64,000 bases of DNA, taken from the NCBI GenBank assembly GCA_001443495.1, contig LDXR01000004.1, forward strand, positions 98,295 to 162,294, read 5' to 3'. The stretch comes from a candidate division NC10 bacterium CSP1-5. GTDB taxonomy: Bacteria; Methylomirabilota; Methylomirabilia; Methylomirabilales; CSP1-5. Below the pieces are notes generated by a model. That model made no database searches. It was given only the letters and a program-made list of their open reading frames with translations, and was not told where the DNA came from. Shown here one piece after another: positions 1 to 7,725 of the stretch. Every line of letters begins with the position of its first letter. The first letter of the stretch is position 1. The position numbers were made by a program, and so were the translations under genes.

Positions 1-2
1 AT

Positions 3-125
3 GGGGTGGACATCCCTCCGTTTCACGGGTGGATCTCGTCCGTTCACACCGAAGAAGATATCGCGTTCTCGGTTCAGGCCTTTGAAAAGGCCCTGCGGAT
101 GCTTCAGGCGGAAGGCCTCGCGTAG
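3..125 (+). CDS. Class III aminotransferase, C-terminal fragment (glutamate-1-semialdehyde aminomutase-like)
   Basis: The left edge cuts this gene; only about 40 C-terminal residues are visible. The frame starting at base 3 reads GVDIPPFHGWISSVHTEEDI and ends in EGLA before TAG. The pattern of FHG, then HTEEDI, then an alpha helix is the usual tail of PLP-dependent class III aminotransferases, including glutamate-1-semialdehyde 2,1-aminomutase. The catalytic lysine lies outside the window, so the substrate cannot be decided. A hairpin with a short T run follows about 50 bases after the stop, which fits the end of a transcription unit. Confidence 0.6.
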   Translation, partial: GVDIPPFHGWISSVHTEEDIAFSVQAFEKALRMLQAEGLA

Positions 126-176
126 ATCCTCCTCGACTCCGCTTCACCTCGCTCCCTGCACAGAGCTGCCCCGACA

Positions 177-207
177 CCCGGATGCGTGCTGTCGCACCGG
201 GGGTTTT
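177..207 (+). terminator. Probable intrinsic terminator after the aminotransferase
   Basis: CCCGG (177-181) pairs with CCGGG (197-201). TGCG (183-186) pairs with CGCA (193-196) across a single unpaired A, with a six-base loop. GG and TTTT follow. The T run is short, so efficiency is uncertain. Confidence 0.5.
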
Positions 208-256
208 CGCGTTGCCTCGGACCCCACTGCTCTGATAGCATGCCTCAAAGCGGGGA

Positions 257-1270
257 ATGCCGATGGTCACGTTTCTCACAGGCGCCACGGGCTTTATCGG
301 TGGCGCCATCCTCAATCGTCTCCTGCGGGAAGGGAAACGGGTCCTGACGCTGGTGCGCCGGGAGGAGGCGGCCTGTCAGCTCGCGGCCAAGGGGGCACAC
401 CCGGTCCTTGGAGATCTGCGCAGCCCTGTCACCTATCAGGAGGCGTTACGGCAGTCCGATCTCGTGATCCACGCCGCTGGGCTGAACGTCTTCTGTCTCG
501 CAGACCCCCGGCCCCTCTATGAGGTGAACGTGGATGGAACCCGCGCCCTCCTGCAGGCGGCGGGGGAGGCGGGAGTCAAGCGCATCGTGTACACGAGCTC
601 TGCCGCGACGATCGGCGAACCATACGGCCAGGTGGCGCACGAAGCGACACCGCATCGGGGCACGTTTCTGTCCCATTACGAGCGGTCGAAGTACGAGGCC
701 GAGCAGGTCGCCCTGGCCCTCGCGCGCCAGGGACTCCCGGTCGTGGTCCTGAACCCCTCCTCCGTCCAGGGACCGGGTCGGCTCCACGGAACCGCGCGGA
801 TCTTTCTCGATTATCTTAACGGGCGGTTGCCTGTCGTCTGCGGCGACTGGTTCAGCTTCGTCTATGTCGATGACTGTGTCGAGGCACATCTCAACGCGGC
901 ACAGATGGGGCGGGTCGGGGAGCGGTATCTGCTGAGCGGCGCATCGGTGACGAGGCGTGAACTGCTCGAGACCCTGGAAGAGGTGACCGGCGTCCACCGG
1001 CAACTCTGGCAGGTGGGCCCCAGGCTTGCCCTGATCCTCGGGACAGGGATGGAGTGGGGTGGCCGCTTCAGCGGACGCCGGCCGAGGTTCTGCGCCGAAC
1101 TCATCCGCACCATTCTGCACAGCAGCAGGTACGACAGCGGCAAGGCGGAACGGGAGCTCAAGCTCTCCTTTACCCCGTTGCGAGCGATGGTGTTCCAGAC
1201 CGTCGTGTGGTATGCGCAGGCCGGCCATGTGAAGCACTCGCTCCCGCGTCTCGCCTCAGAGGGAAGGTAG
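257..1270 (+). CDS. NAD(P)-dependent epimerase/dehydratase, extended SDR family
   Basis: A 337-residue Rossmann-fold protein. The nucleotide-binding motif GATGFIGG lies at residues 8-15, an acidic NVDGTRALL segment near 95, the catalytic pair YERSK near 142, and NPSSVQGPG downstream of it. This is the layout of dihydroflavonol-4-reductase-like and hopanoid-associated sugar epimerases. The substrate is probably a nucleotide sugar or a polyketide or isoprenoid ketone, but it cannot be read from the sequence. Only two bases separate its stop from the plsY start, so the two are likely cotranscribed, a hint of a membrane-lipid or envelope role. A second ATG lies two codons downstream. Confidence 0.85.
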   Translation: MPMVTFLTGATGFIGGAILNRLLREGKRVLTLVRREEAACQLAAKGAHPVLGDLRSPVTYQEALRQSDLVIHAAGLNVFCLADPRPLYEVNVDGTRALLQAAGEAGVKRIVYTSSAATIGEPYGQVAHEATPHRGTFLSHYERSKYEAEQVALALARQGLPVVVLNPSSVQGPGRLHGTARIFLDYLNGRLPVVCGDWFSFVYVDDCVEAHLNAAQMGRVGERYLLSGASVTRRELLETLEEVTGVHRQLWQVGPRLALILGTGMEWGGRFSGRRPRFCAELIRTILHSSRYDSGKAERELKLSFTPLRAMVFQTVVWYAQAGHVKHSLPRLASEGR

Positions 1271-1272
1271 GC

Positions 1273-1881
1273 ATGCCCGATCTTCAGGCTCTCGCTCTCG
1301 TCTGTATCGCGTACCTCGTCGGCTCCATCCCGTTCGGGCTCTTGGTCTCGCGGGCGTTGGCGCGGGTGGATATCCGAAGGCACGGAAGCGGGACTATCGG
1401 AACGGCCAACGTCCTCCGGATCGTGGGCAAGCAGGCGGCGGCCCTCACCCTGCTCGGGGATCTGCTGAAGGGGTTTCTCCCCGTTGTGGCCGCCCGCTCT
1501 CTGGGAGCATCAGAGCTCTGGGTGGCGGGCGTCGGGCTCGCGGCGGTGCTGGGCCACAACTGGCCGATCTATCTCCGGTTCGCTGGCGGTAAGGGCGTGG
1601 CCACCAGCTTTGGCGCCCTCCTCGCCATGACGCCGCTTCCCGCTCTCTTGGGACTCCTCACCTGGACGGCGGTCGTCCTCGTCTTCCGCTACACCTCTTT
1701 AGCGGCGTTGATCGCCAGCGTCTGCGTCCCGCCCGTCATCCTGTTCTTCACCGGCGCCGGTCCGTATCTTGTCTTCTCCCTCCTGGCCGCCCTCCTCATC
1801 TTTGTCCGCCACCGGGACAACATCAAGCGGCTCTGGGCGGGGACGGAGCATCGGGTGGGCCAGCGGGTGCGTGTAAGCTGA
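1273..1881 (+). CDS. plsY: Glycerol-3-phosphate acyltransferase PlsY
   Basis: A 202-residue polytopic membrane protein. It acylates glycerol-3-phosphate using acyl-phosphate, the first step of phospholipid synthesis in most bacteria. The three family signatures are visible: SIPFGLL near residue 17, GSGTIGTANVLR with the phosphate-binding glycine-rich stretch near 39, and HNWPIYLRFAGGKGVAT near 96. A third conserved segment, RYTSLAA, follows. Five or so hydrophobic helices match the usual topology and length. The last residues (RHRDNIKRLWAGTEHRVG) match the family C-terminus. The start is an ATG two bases after the upstream epimerase stop. PlsX is not in the window. Confidence 0.95.
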   Translation: MPDLQALALVCIAYLVGSIPFGLLVSRALARVDIRRHGSGTIGTANVLRIVGKQAAALTLLGDLLKGFLPVVAARSLGASELWVAGVGLAAVLGHNWPIYLRFAGGKGVATSFGALLAMTPLPALLGLLTWTAVVLVFRYTSLAALIASVCVPPVILFFTGAGPYLVFSLLAALLIFVRHRDNIKRLWAGTEHRVGQRVRVS

Positions 1882-1906
1882 CCGCGGCCCGTGCGCACGT
1901 CGGGAC

Positions 1907-2455
1907 TTAGGGGGCGCCGTGATCGAGGAGGCGCTCTGCCCAGAAGAGGCCGATGAGGCTCTGCGCATCCACGATCCGATTCGCGAGGGCCATGCGGACC
2001 GCCCGGCGGAAGGGAAGACGGATCGGCTCGACGAATTCACCGGCCGTGGGGCGCGGACGCTTCACCGCCGTGAGCCCCCTGGCGAGGAAGATGTGGATGC
2101 ATCCGGTGGAAAAGCCGGCGGCGTGGTAGACGACGCAGAGCTTCCGGAGGCGCTTGGGGCGCATCCCGGTCTCCTCGGCGCATTCCCGCCGCGCCGTCCG
2201 CGCGGGGGATTCCCCCGGGTCGATGACGCCGGCCGGCAGCTCGCAGAGGACCCGGCCGAGCGCGGGGCGGTACTGGCGCACGAGATAGATATTTCCGGCG
2301 TCGTCGAGGGGGACCACGGCCACCGCATCGGGCGGCCGGACGATGTCGCGGGTGGCGGTCGTCCCGTCAGGCAGACGGACGACGTACAGGTGCGTCGTGA
2401 GGTAGTTGCCCGCATAGACCACCCGTCGCTTGAGAACCTTTTCTTGAAGTCGCAT
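1907..2455 (-). CDS. nudF: Nudix hydrolase, ADP-ribose pyrophosphatase type
   Basis: A 182-residue protein with a complete Nudix box: GVIDPGESPARTARRECAEE, then TGM, matching GX5EX7REUXEEXGU. It is preceded by a strand carrying VRQYRPALGRVLCELPAG. The VRQYR and ELPAG segments are typical of ADP-ribose and nucleotide-sugar pyrophosphatases. The protein should hydrolyse ADP-ribose or a related sugar nucleotide to AMP and sugar phosphate in the cytoplasm, using Mg2+ bound by the box glutamates. It converges with plsY, with only 25 bases between the stops and no obvious terminator. The exact substrate is uncertain. Confidence 0.9.
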   Translation of the reverse strand: MRLQEKVLKRRVVYAGNYLTTHLYVVRLPDGTTATRDIVRPPDAVAVVPLDDAGNIYLVRQYRPALGRVLCELPAGVIDPGESPARTARRECAEETGMRPKRLRKLCVVYHAAGFSTGCIHIFLARGLTAVKRPRPTAGEFVEPIRLPFRRAVRMALANRIVDAQSLIGLFWAERLLDHGAP

Positions 2456-2567
2456 TGTGGCCTCCCGTGGTTGTGAGGATCGTCCGATTGTACCCGAGCA
2501 GTGCCACTCACGCTATCCAGATCGTGGTTGCACCGAGGATGACGTTGAAGGGCAAGGAGGTTCATGC

Positions 2568-3065
2568 ATGCGACACCCGTACTGGAAGGTCTTGGGGCTG
2601 ACCGTGTTCGTCGCGCTGTTGAGCCTGCGGTGCGCGGCGCCGGCGAGGCTCCCTACCCTTGAGAGGCTCCGCGAGGTCGAAGTGGAAGGGGCGAGTCCGC
2701 TGATCGTGAAAGTGACAAACATGGAGAGGCGTCCATTGCGCGCCGATGAACTGCCACCCCCGAGCACGGCAGGCTTCTTTTGGGAGTACCGGGTCAGGAT
2801 TGCCAATCCGATCGATATCGGGTTTCGTCTGGACCGCCTGCATCTCACGGTCCAGAACCTGTGGGGAAAGAGCTGGCCCGGAGATCAACCCTTGAATTTC
2901 AGGGTGAAGGAGGGGGGCCAGGAGGAGGTGATGGTTCAGGCGCGGTTGGCCTCTTCCAGTCCGGAGGACACGCCCAGCCTGACGGGGATCGAGACCTTGA
3001 CGTTCCTCGGTCAGCGTGACGATGGGCAACCGATCAGCTTCACCGTCCGCGTCCCGTTGGATTAG
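2568..3065 (+). CDS. Putative envelope lipoprotein of unknown function
   Basis: The 165-residue protein begins MRHPYWKVLGLTVFVALLSL, with a hydrophobic export signal ending at a cysteine (SLRC, residue about 22). The arginine just before the cysteine is unusual for a lipobox, so lipidation is plausible but not certain. The mature part is beta-rich, with RIANPIDIGFRLDRLHLTVQ resembling late-embryogenesis-like (Why domain) strands. I chose the ATG at 2568 because GGCAAGGAGG sits about 10 bases upstream. It lies divergently from the Nudix gene. Function is not recognised. Confidence 0.65.
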   Translation: MRHPYWKVLGLTVFVALLSLRCAAPARLPTLERLREVEVEGASPLIVKVTNMERRPLRADELPPPSTAGFFWEYRVRIANPIDIGFRLDRLHLTVQNLWGKSWPGDQPLNFRVKEGGQEEVMVQARLASSSPEDTPSLTGIETLTFLGQRDDGQPISFTVRVPLD

Positions 3066-3072
3066 ACAGCAG

Positions 3073-3249
3073 TCAGCTTTGGGGTCTATTACCAAACCGG
3101 TCGGCTTCGTAGAACCTCTCTCTTTTCGCCAGGCGGATGAGAAAAATGGCGATGATGACGAGGAGGATCCCGAAGAAAACGGCAGCCCACGTCTCTATTG
3201 CTGTGTCCTGACCGGTGATCGTTATGGCAAGTGGACCGAGAAGAGTCAT
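3073..3249 (-). CDS. Small single-span membrane protein
   Basis: About 58 residues from the ATG at 3249, which is preceded by GAAGGGAG at normal spacing. A central hydrophobic helix (WAAVFFGILLVIIAIFLIRL) is followed by a basic segment (AKRERFYEADRF), predicting an N-out, C-in orientation. It stands alone between convergent and divergent neighbours. No family is recognised. It is kept because of the good ribosome site and clean transmembrane segment. Confidence 0.5.
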   Translation of the reverse strand: MTLLGPLAITITGQDTAIETWAAVFFGILLVIIAIFLIRLAKRERFYEADRFGNRPQS

Positions 3250-3346
3250 CGAGGCTCCCTTCGAGCGATTCCACACATTATTATACCAAATTTTTGGTTG
3301 ACCAGCTCCCCAGAGGCCAAAGGAGCTGGGCCCTCAAAGGAGCCCT

Positions 3347-4243
3347 CTAGGTCGTCTTGCGAACCTGGACGTTGGCCAAATCCTCGATGAGGGTGATGAC
3401 GGCCGAGTGGTCGAGGCCTCCCCGACCCTTGGACCTCAGGGCTGCGAAGAGCTCCTGGACGATGGCGGTGGTGGGGAGAGGAACCTGCAGCGACCGGGCC
3501 GCCTCCATGATGAGGCCGAGATCCTTGTAGTGGAGATCGACCTTGAATCCCGGCTGAAAGTTCCCCTTGATGATCTGGGGGCCCTTCATCTCGAGGCATC
3601 GGCTGCCCGCCATGCCGCCCCCGAGTGCCTGGATGAGACGTTCGGGGTCGAGCCCGGCCTTCGCCGCAAGCGTCAGGGCCTCACCGATGGCCGTAAGGTT
3701 GATCGCGACGATCACCTGATTGGCCAGCTTCGTGAATCCCCCGGCTCCAGCAGATCCCATGTACGTGATCGTCTTGCCCATGGCCTGCAAGACGGGACGG
3801 ACCGCCTCGAAGACCTCCTGATCCCCACCGACCATGATCGAGAGGATTCCCTCGATGGCCCCCTTCTCCCCCCCGCTGACCGGAGCATCCAGGGCCTTGA
3901 CCCCCCCTTTTTTCGCCTCCTGGTAGATCTTCTGCGAGACCAGGGGGGAGATCGTGCTCATATCGATCAGGATCGTGCCCGACGTGGTACCCTCGAGAAC
4001 GCCATTCGGCCCGAGAACAACCGCCTCGACATCGGGCGAGTTCGGCAGCATCGTGATAACCACCTGGGAAGCGGCCGCCACGTCCTTGGGCGAGGAACCC
4101 AGGGACGCTCCCGCGCGTTTCATCTCCTCCATCGCAGGGCGCGAGCGGTTGTAGACGGTGAGACCGTACCCCGCCTTCAGGAGATTCCGCACCATGGGCT
4201 TTCCCATGATGCCGAGTCCGATAAAACCGATCTTCTGTGCCAT
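3347..4243 (-). CDS. Beta-hydroxyacid dehydrogenase, 2-hydroxy-3-oxopropionate (tartronate semialdehyde) reductase type
   Basis: A 298-residue NAD(P)-dependent reductase of the 3-hydroxyisobutyrate dehydrogenase family. KIGFIGLGIMGKPM at the N-terminus binds the cofactor. The substrate motif LDAPVSGGEKGA is near residue 118, and the catalytic lysine is in GGFTKLANQ near 172. Length and the final DHSAVITLIEDLA are typical of GarR/GlxR and related enzymes. Such enzymes reduce tartronate semialdehyde to D-glycerate, or oxidise 3-hydroxyisobutyrate. The gene upstream on the same strand is a D-2-hydroxyacid dehydrogenase of the glyoxylate/hydroxypyruvate type, so glyoxylate-glycerate metabolism is the best guess. 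Confidence 0.88.
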   Translation of the reverse strand: MAQKIGFIGLGIMGKPMVRNLLKAGYGLTVYNRSRPAMEEMKRAGASLGSSPKDVAAASQVVITMLPNSPDVEAVVLGPNGVLEGTTSGTILIDMSTISPLVSQKIYQEAKKGGVKALDAPVSGGEKGAIEGILSIMVGGDQEVFEAVRPVLQAMGKTITYMGSAGAGGFTKLANQVIVAINLTAIGEALTLAAKAGLDPERLIQALGGGMAGSRCLEMKGPQIIKGNFQPGFKVDLHYKDLGLIMEAARSLQVPLPTTAIVQELFAALRSKGRGGLDHSAVITLIEDLANVQVRKTT

Positions 4244-4255
4244 TGTTGTTACTCC

Positions 4256-4294
4256 CGGTTCATGGAACCCCGACCCCTGAACCGTGAACTATGC
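4256..4294. repeat. GTGAAC/TGAAC-type intergenic repeat
   Basis: Between the two reductase genes the sequence GGTTCATGGAACC is followed by CCTGAACCGTGAACTATG. It belongs to the same degenerate family of TGAAC units seen at about 7.05, 7.54-7.72 and 60.25 kb. It slightly overlaps the end of the downstream dehydrogenase reading frame. Confidence 0.5.
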
Positions 4295-5266
4295 TCTGAC
4301 GAGGACCTCGGGATTGACCAGATTGGGCGGCCGATGGCCGGTGACGGCGGCCACACAGTTCTCCGCGGCCATACAGGCCATTCTTGTCCGGGTCTCCATA
4401 GAGGCGCTGGCGATGTGAGGGGCCAGGATCAGGTTCTGCAGCCGGAGGAGTCCCCGCAGGACCTTGGGTTCCCGCTCGAAAACATCGAGGCCCGCGGCGG
4501 CAATGGTCTTCTTTTTCAGGGCGTGGAGCAGGGCCTTTTCGTCCACGATCGGGCCCCGGGCCACGTTGACAAGAATCGCCGTATCCTTCATCGCCTTTAA
4601 CTCTTTCGGGCCGATGTAGTGTCGCGTCTCGGAGGTCAGGGGGAGCACCAGCACGAGGAAGTCCGATTCCTTGAGGAGGGTCATCTTGTCCATGTAGGTT
4701 GCGTTCAGCTCCCGTTCCTTGGCCTCGTTCCGGTACCGTTGGGTGTACCGGATCCGCATGTTGAACCCCCGGGCCCGCCGCGCCACCGCCGACCCGATCC
4801 GCCCGAGGCCGCAGATGCCCAACGTCTTGCCGTACAGGTCCCGCCCGAGAAACCCCATGAGCATCCATTCTTTCCACTTCCCGGCCCGGACGAACCGGTC
4901 GGCTTCCACCACCCGCCGGGCCGTGGCCAAGAGGAGGGCCCAGGCAAACTCGGCAGTGGTCTCGGTGAGGACACCCGGGGTGTTGGTGACCATGATGCCG
5001 TGTCGCGTCGCCGCCTGTACGTCGATGTTGTCGAGCCCGGCGGCCACGTTGCTGACGACCTTCAGACGGGGGCTTTTGCGGAGTACCTCGGCGTCGACGG
5101 TGTCGGTCAGAAGGCAGATCATCCCCGCCTTCCCCTTCAGGCGCCAGATGAGCTGTTTTTTCGCATATCGGACGTCGCGCCGGTTCAAGTCCACGTTGCA
5201 CTGTTTGAGGGCGATATCGAGGGCGGGCTGGGGCAGCATCCGGGTGATCAGCACCTTCGGCTTCAC
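4289..5266 (-). CDS. D-2-hydroxyacid dehydrogenase, glyoxylate/hydroxypyruvate reductase type
   Basis: A 325-residue NAD(P)-linked dehydrogenase. It has the family order: an N-terminal catalytic half with KVVSNVAAGLDNIDVQAATR, a Rossmann GLGRIGSAVARRARGF, then NVARGPIVDE carrying the substrate arginine, GLDVFEREP with the catalytic glutamate, and the histidine in LAPHIASAS. I chose the GTG start at 5266 because AAAAGGAGAGG precedes it; longer in-frame starts have no such site. Members reduce glyoxylate to glycolate or hydroxypyruvate to D-glycerate. It lies upstream of the tartronate-semialdehyde-reductase-like gene, separated by a TGAAC repeat. Confidence 0.88.
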   Translation of the reverse strand: MKPKVLITRMLPQPALDIALKQCNVDLNRRDVRYAKKQLIWRLKGKAGMICLLTDTVDAEVLRKSPRLKVVSNVAAGLDNIDVQAATRHGIMVTNTPGVLTETTAEFAWALLLATARRVVEADRFVRAGKWKEWMLMGFLGRDLYGKTLGICGLGRIGSAVARRARGFNMRIRYTQRYRNEAKERELNATYMDKMTLLKESDFLVLVLPLTSETRHYIGPKELKAMKDTAILVNVARGPIVDEKALLHALKKKTIAAAGLDVFEREPKVLRGLLRLQNLILAPHIASASMETRTRMACMAAENCVAAVTGHRPPNLVNPEVLVRA

Positions 5267-5381
5267 GGGGAGCCTCTCCTTTTCGGATGGTGAAAACGGG
5301 GCGTGATTCCGGGCGCCCACACTGTAAAAGCTGGTCCTGCCCTTGTCAAGGCATTTGGCGTGCGCGCGGGCCCCTTCGCCG

Positions 5382-5410
5382 TTGACAGGCCTCACGCCGG
5401 ATGATAGAAA
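5382..5410 (+). promoter_or_regulatory. Sigma-70-like promoter before the thioesterase gene
   Basis: TTGACA (5382-5387) is separated by 17 bases from TAGAAA (5405-5410). It lies 47 bases before the thioesterase ATG. The -10 match is moderate. Confidence 0.5.
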
Positions 5411-5456
5411 CGGGCGCGTGGCGCGGAGCTCTCATCGGGTCAACAGGAGGAGCAGC

Positions 5457-5849
5457 ATGGCACCGAAGGTCGGGTCAAGCTACACCATCAAGCGGCGGGT
5501 TGAGCCGGAACACTCGGCGGACAGGCATGGGAATCCCGGGATCGATGTCTTTACCACCCCCCTTCTCTGCGAATGGAGCGAGGAGGCGGCGGTTCTCGCG
5601 GTCCAGGATCAACTGGATCCAGGAATGATCACCCTCGGGACACGCATCGACCTGAAACATCTCGTGGCGACTCCGATCGGGATGATGGTCCGGGTGACGG
5701 CCACCTTGAAGGAGATTGATGGGCGGAAGCTGAGCTTCGCCGTCGAGGCCTACGACGAAAGGGAAAAGATCAGCGAGTGCACCCACGAGCGCTTCATCGT
5801 CACGAAGAGCCGCTTCCTGGAGAAGGTCGCCGAAAAGGCAAAGGGGTAG
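5457..5849 (+). CDS. Hot-dog thioesterase, fluoroacetyl-CoA thioesterase (FlK)-like
   Basis: A 130-residue protein of the hot-dog fold. Characteristic segments are VFTTPLLCEWSEEAA, GTRIDLKHLVATPIGM with the conserved histidine, and FAVEAYDEREKISECTHERF. This is the FlK/DUF of small acyl-CoA thioesterases, which hydrolyse acyl-CoA in the cytoplasm. True FlK specificity for fluoroacetyl-CoA is rare, and nothing here indicates it. The ATG has AGGAGGAGC upstream and a promoter-like element lies before it. The rtcA frame begins 74 bases after the stop, so the two may be cotranscribed. Confidence 0.85.
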   Translation: MAPKVGSSYTIKRRVEPEHSADRHGNPGIDVFTTPLLCEWSEEAAVLAVQDQLDPGMITLGTRIDLKHLVATPIGMMVRVTATLKEIDGRKLSFAVEAYDEREKISECTHERFIVTKSRFLEKVAEKAKG

Positions 5850-5923
5850 GGCAGGGTGGCGCGGCCCCTGCGGATGCCGCGCCGCAGGCCAGGGTGTGGG
5901 GGCGGCTTCTCGATCGCGCGACG

Positions 5924-6955
5924 ATGCTGACGATCGACGGATCCTACGGGGAAGGGGGAGGGCAGATCCTCCGAACTGCCCTGGCCCTGAGTGCCGTGCT
6001 GGACCGGCCGGTGCTGATCGAAAAGATCCGCGCTGGACGGAGGAACCCGGGACTTCAGGCCCAGCACCTGGCCGGCGTCAAGGCATTGGCCGAGATCACC
6101 AGGGCTGAGGTCGAGGGGGCCACCGTCGGGTCGACTTCGCTCCGGTTCGTTCCGGCCCGCATTGCTCACGGAGCCTATCGGTGGGATGTGGGTACCGCCG
6201 GCGCCATCTCGCTCGTGCTGCAGGCGATCCTGGTCCCGCTCGCGTTCGCACCCGCTGCTTCGCATATTGCCATCACCGGCGGGACACACGTCCCGTGGAG
6301 CCCTCCATTTCCTTACGTCGAACAGGTCCTCCTCCCCACGCTGCAAGGCATGGGCCTTCGGGTGTCGCTCAGACTCGGGCGGTGGGGGTTCTACCCGAAG
6401 GGGGGAGGGATGGTCGAGGGGACGATCGAGGCCTCGACGCTTCGGCCGGTGACTCTCACCCGTCGAGGATCGCTCACGGAAATTGTGGGCCTCTCGGCGG
6501 TGGCCGGGGTCCCGACAGACATTGCGGAGCGGCAGCGGCAGCGCGCCCTCGCGCGTCTCAGCTCACTCGGGGTCCCTTGTCGGATTGAAACCAGCGCGGT
6601 GCAGGCGTCAAGTCCGGGGACGGTCCTCTTTCTTTTGATCAGGTGTGAGGGGGGACGGGCCGGATTCAGCAGTCTGGGCGCAAGGGGAAAACCGGCGGAA
6701 CGCGTGTCGGATGAGGCCTGCGATGAGGTTTTTGTGTATCTCGAGCAGGAGGGGGTCGCCGATCCTTACCTGGCCGATCAGCTCCTGCTGCCGATGGCCC
6801 TCGCCTCCGGCTCGTCCTCGATGACGACGACGCGAGTGACCGAACACCTGTTGACGAACCGGTGGGTGGTAGAGCAGTTTCTTCCGGGACGCGTGAGGGT
6901 CGAGGGAGGCGTGGGGCAGCCGGGTCGCGTAACGGTCGAGGGCGCCGGCCGATGA
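5924..6955 (+). CDS. rtcA: RNA 3'-terminal phosphate cyclase
   Basis: A 343-residue cyclase that converts RNA 3'-phosphate ends to 2',3'-cyclic phosphates using ATP through a covalent AMP-histidine. The start MLTIDGSYGEGGGQILRTAL is the family signature, followed by IRAGRRNPGLQAQHL and GAISLVLQ. The likely nucleotidylated histidine is in TEHLLTNRWV near residue 312. The length matches E. coli RtcA. The ligase RtcB and the regulator RtcR are not in the window, so the usual rtcBA operon is absent here. A TGAAC repeat lies directly after the gene. Confidence 0.92.
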   Translation: MLTIDGSYGEGGGQILRTALALSAVLDRPVLIEKIRAGRRNPGLQAQHLAGVKALAEITRAEVEGATVGSTSLRFVPARIAHGAYRWDVGTAGAISLVLQAILVPLAFAPAASHIAITGGTHVPWSPPFPYVEQVLLPTLQGMGLRVSLRLGRWGFYPKGGGMVEGTIEASTLRPVTLTRRGSLTEIVGLSAVAGVPTDIAERQRQRALARLSSLGVPCRIETSAVQASSPGTVLFLLIRCEGGRAGFSSLGARGKPAERVSDEACDEVFVYLEQEGVADPYLADQLLLPMALASGSSSMTTTRVTEHLLTNRWVVEQFLPGRVRVEGGVGQPGRVTVEGAGR

Positions 6956-7044
6956 CGGCTCGACTGGGCTCGCCGAAGTCCGATGACAAAGGGATCGACG
7001 GAAAATTCCGCAACTTGCTGGTTCTGGTGCAGCAGCGCCCTCGG

Positions 7045-7076
7045 ACCCTGAACTGTGAACCGTTAACTGTGAACTC
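7045..7076. repeat. TGAAC/GTTAAC intergenic repeat after rtcA
   Basis: The run CCCTGAACTGTGAACCGTTAACTGTGAAC lies between rtcA and the rhodanese gene. Its units share the TGAAC core with the repeats at 7.54-7.72 kb and near 60.25 kb. Confidence 0.6.
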
Positions 7077-7098
7077 GCTGTGCGGGAGGAGGTAAAGG

Positions 7099-7428
7099 AT
7101 GGTGGAGCCCACAAGCATCAGTCCGGCCGACGTCCGGGCACGTCTGCAGTCCGGGAGAGGGACGATACTCGTCTGCGCCTACGAGGACGAGGCCAAGTTC
7201 ACACGGGCCCGGCTCGAAGGGGCGATATCGCTCCAGTCGCTTCAATCGAGGCTTCCGTCTCTTCCGAAGGAAACAGAGATCGTCTTTTATTGAGGCTGAC
7301 CTGAGGACGCAAGCGCTGTCGGTCGGGCAGCCGAGTACAGGGAAAAGGGATACGCGAACGCCAAGGTCCTTGCTGGAGGGATTGCCGCCTGGAAGGCGGC
7401 AGGCTATCCGGTCTACCGTGATGGCTAA
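7099..7428 (+). CDS. Rhodanese-like sulfurtransferase, candidate selenoprotein with Sec-Gly-Sec active site
   Basis: The reading frame passes through two in-frame TGA codons (7291-7293 and 7297-7299) and then runs on to TAA at 7428, giving 109 residues. Before the TGAs it reads ISPADVRARLQSG and ends EIVFY. After them it reads PEDASAVGRAAEYREKGY and then VLAGGIAAWKAAGYPV, the standard rhodanese C-terminal half. Related rhodaneses have C-x-C-P here, so both TGAs fall on cysteine positions, residues 65 and 67. Read as selenocysteine the motif is Y-U-G-U-P. A strong GGAGGAGG site precedes the ATG, and a foldable hairpin follows the TGAs. A premature-stop pseudogene is the alternative, but perfect frame conservation with both lesions at Cys positions argues against it. 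The physiological sulfur or selenium acceptor is unknown. Confidence 0.8.
7294..7332 (+). promoter_or_regulatory. Candidate bacterial SECIS hairpin in the rhodanese gene
   Basis: Starting right after the first TGA, GGCUG (7294-7298) pairs with CAGCC (7328-7332) and ACC (7299-7301) with GGU (7321-7323). Inside, GAC (7306-7308) pairs with GUC (7318-7320) and GC with GC around an AAGC loop (7311-7314). The loop is 18 bases from the first UGA and 12 from the second, about where a bacterial SECIS is expected. The second UGA lies in the basal stem. Pairing was done by eye. Confidence 0.5.
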
Positions 7429-7725
7429 GTCTTGCGCTGGGGTTCACACACGGACGCTGGCGAAGACACCGGTAAACGCCCTCCTGGTATAGCGAAAGCT
7501 TGACTGCTCGGCACTGCGCTTGCTACACCCGCCCCAGGTAGTTCACAGTTCATGGTTCGCGGTTCACAAACAGCCGCCAGTAAGGATGCAACGCTTCGAG
7601 CTCGACCGTGATCCAGAGCGACCCATACCCCTCCCGCTTTCGACTGTGAACAGTGAACGGTGAACCGTGAACGCTACTGCCGGTTTTGACTTTCAATCTG
7701 TGAACGGTGAACCGTGAACGCTCCT
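7429..7725. repeat. Intergenic block with three GTGAAC repeat runs
   Basis: No supported gene lies between the rhodanese and the deacetylase-like gene. Runs of TGAAC units occur at 7541-7567 (GTTCACAGTTCATGGTTCG, reverse sense), 7644-7673 (GTGAACAGTGAACGGTGAAC) and 7699-7721 (GTGAACGGTGAACCGTGAAC). The last run ends just before the deacetylase start codon, so it may include or overlap its leader. The spacing is too short and the units too degenerate for a CRISPR. Confidence 0.65.

Noticed and set aside
1-522. A 173-codon frame on the plus strand at the left edge
   Set aside because: Its Arg/Pro/Ser-rich product has no family character and it overlaps the epimerase in another frame; the true gene at the edge is the short aminotransferase tail.
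7541-7721. GTGAAC runs as a CRISPR array
   Set aside because: Units are only 5-8 bases, degenerate, without fixed-length spacers, and no cas genes are present.
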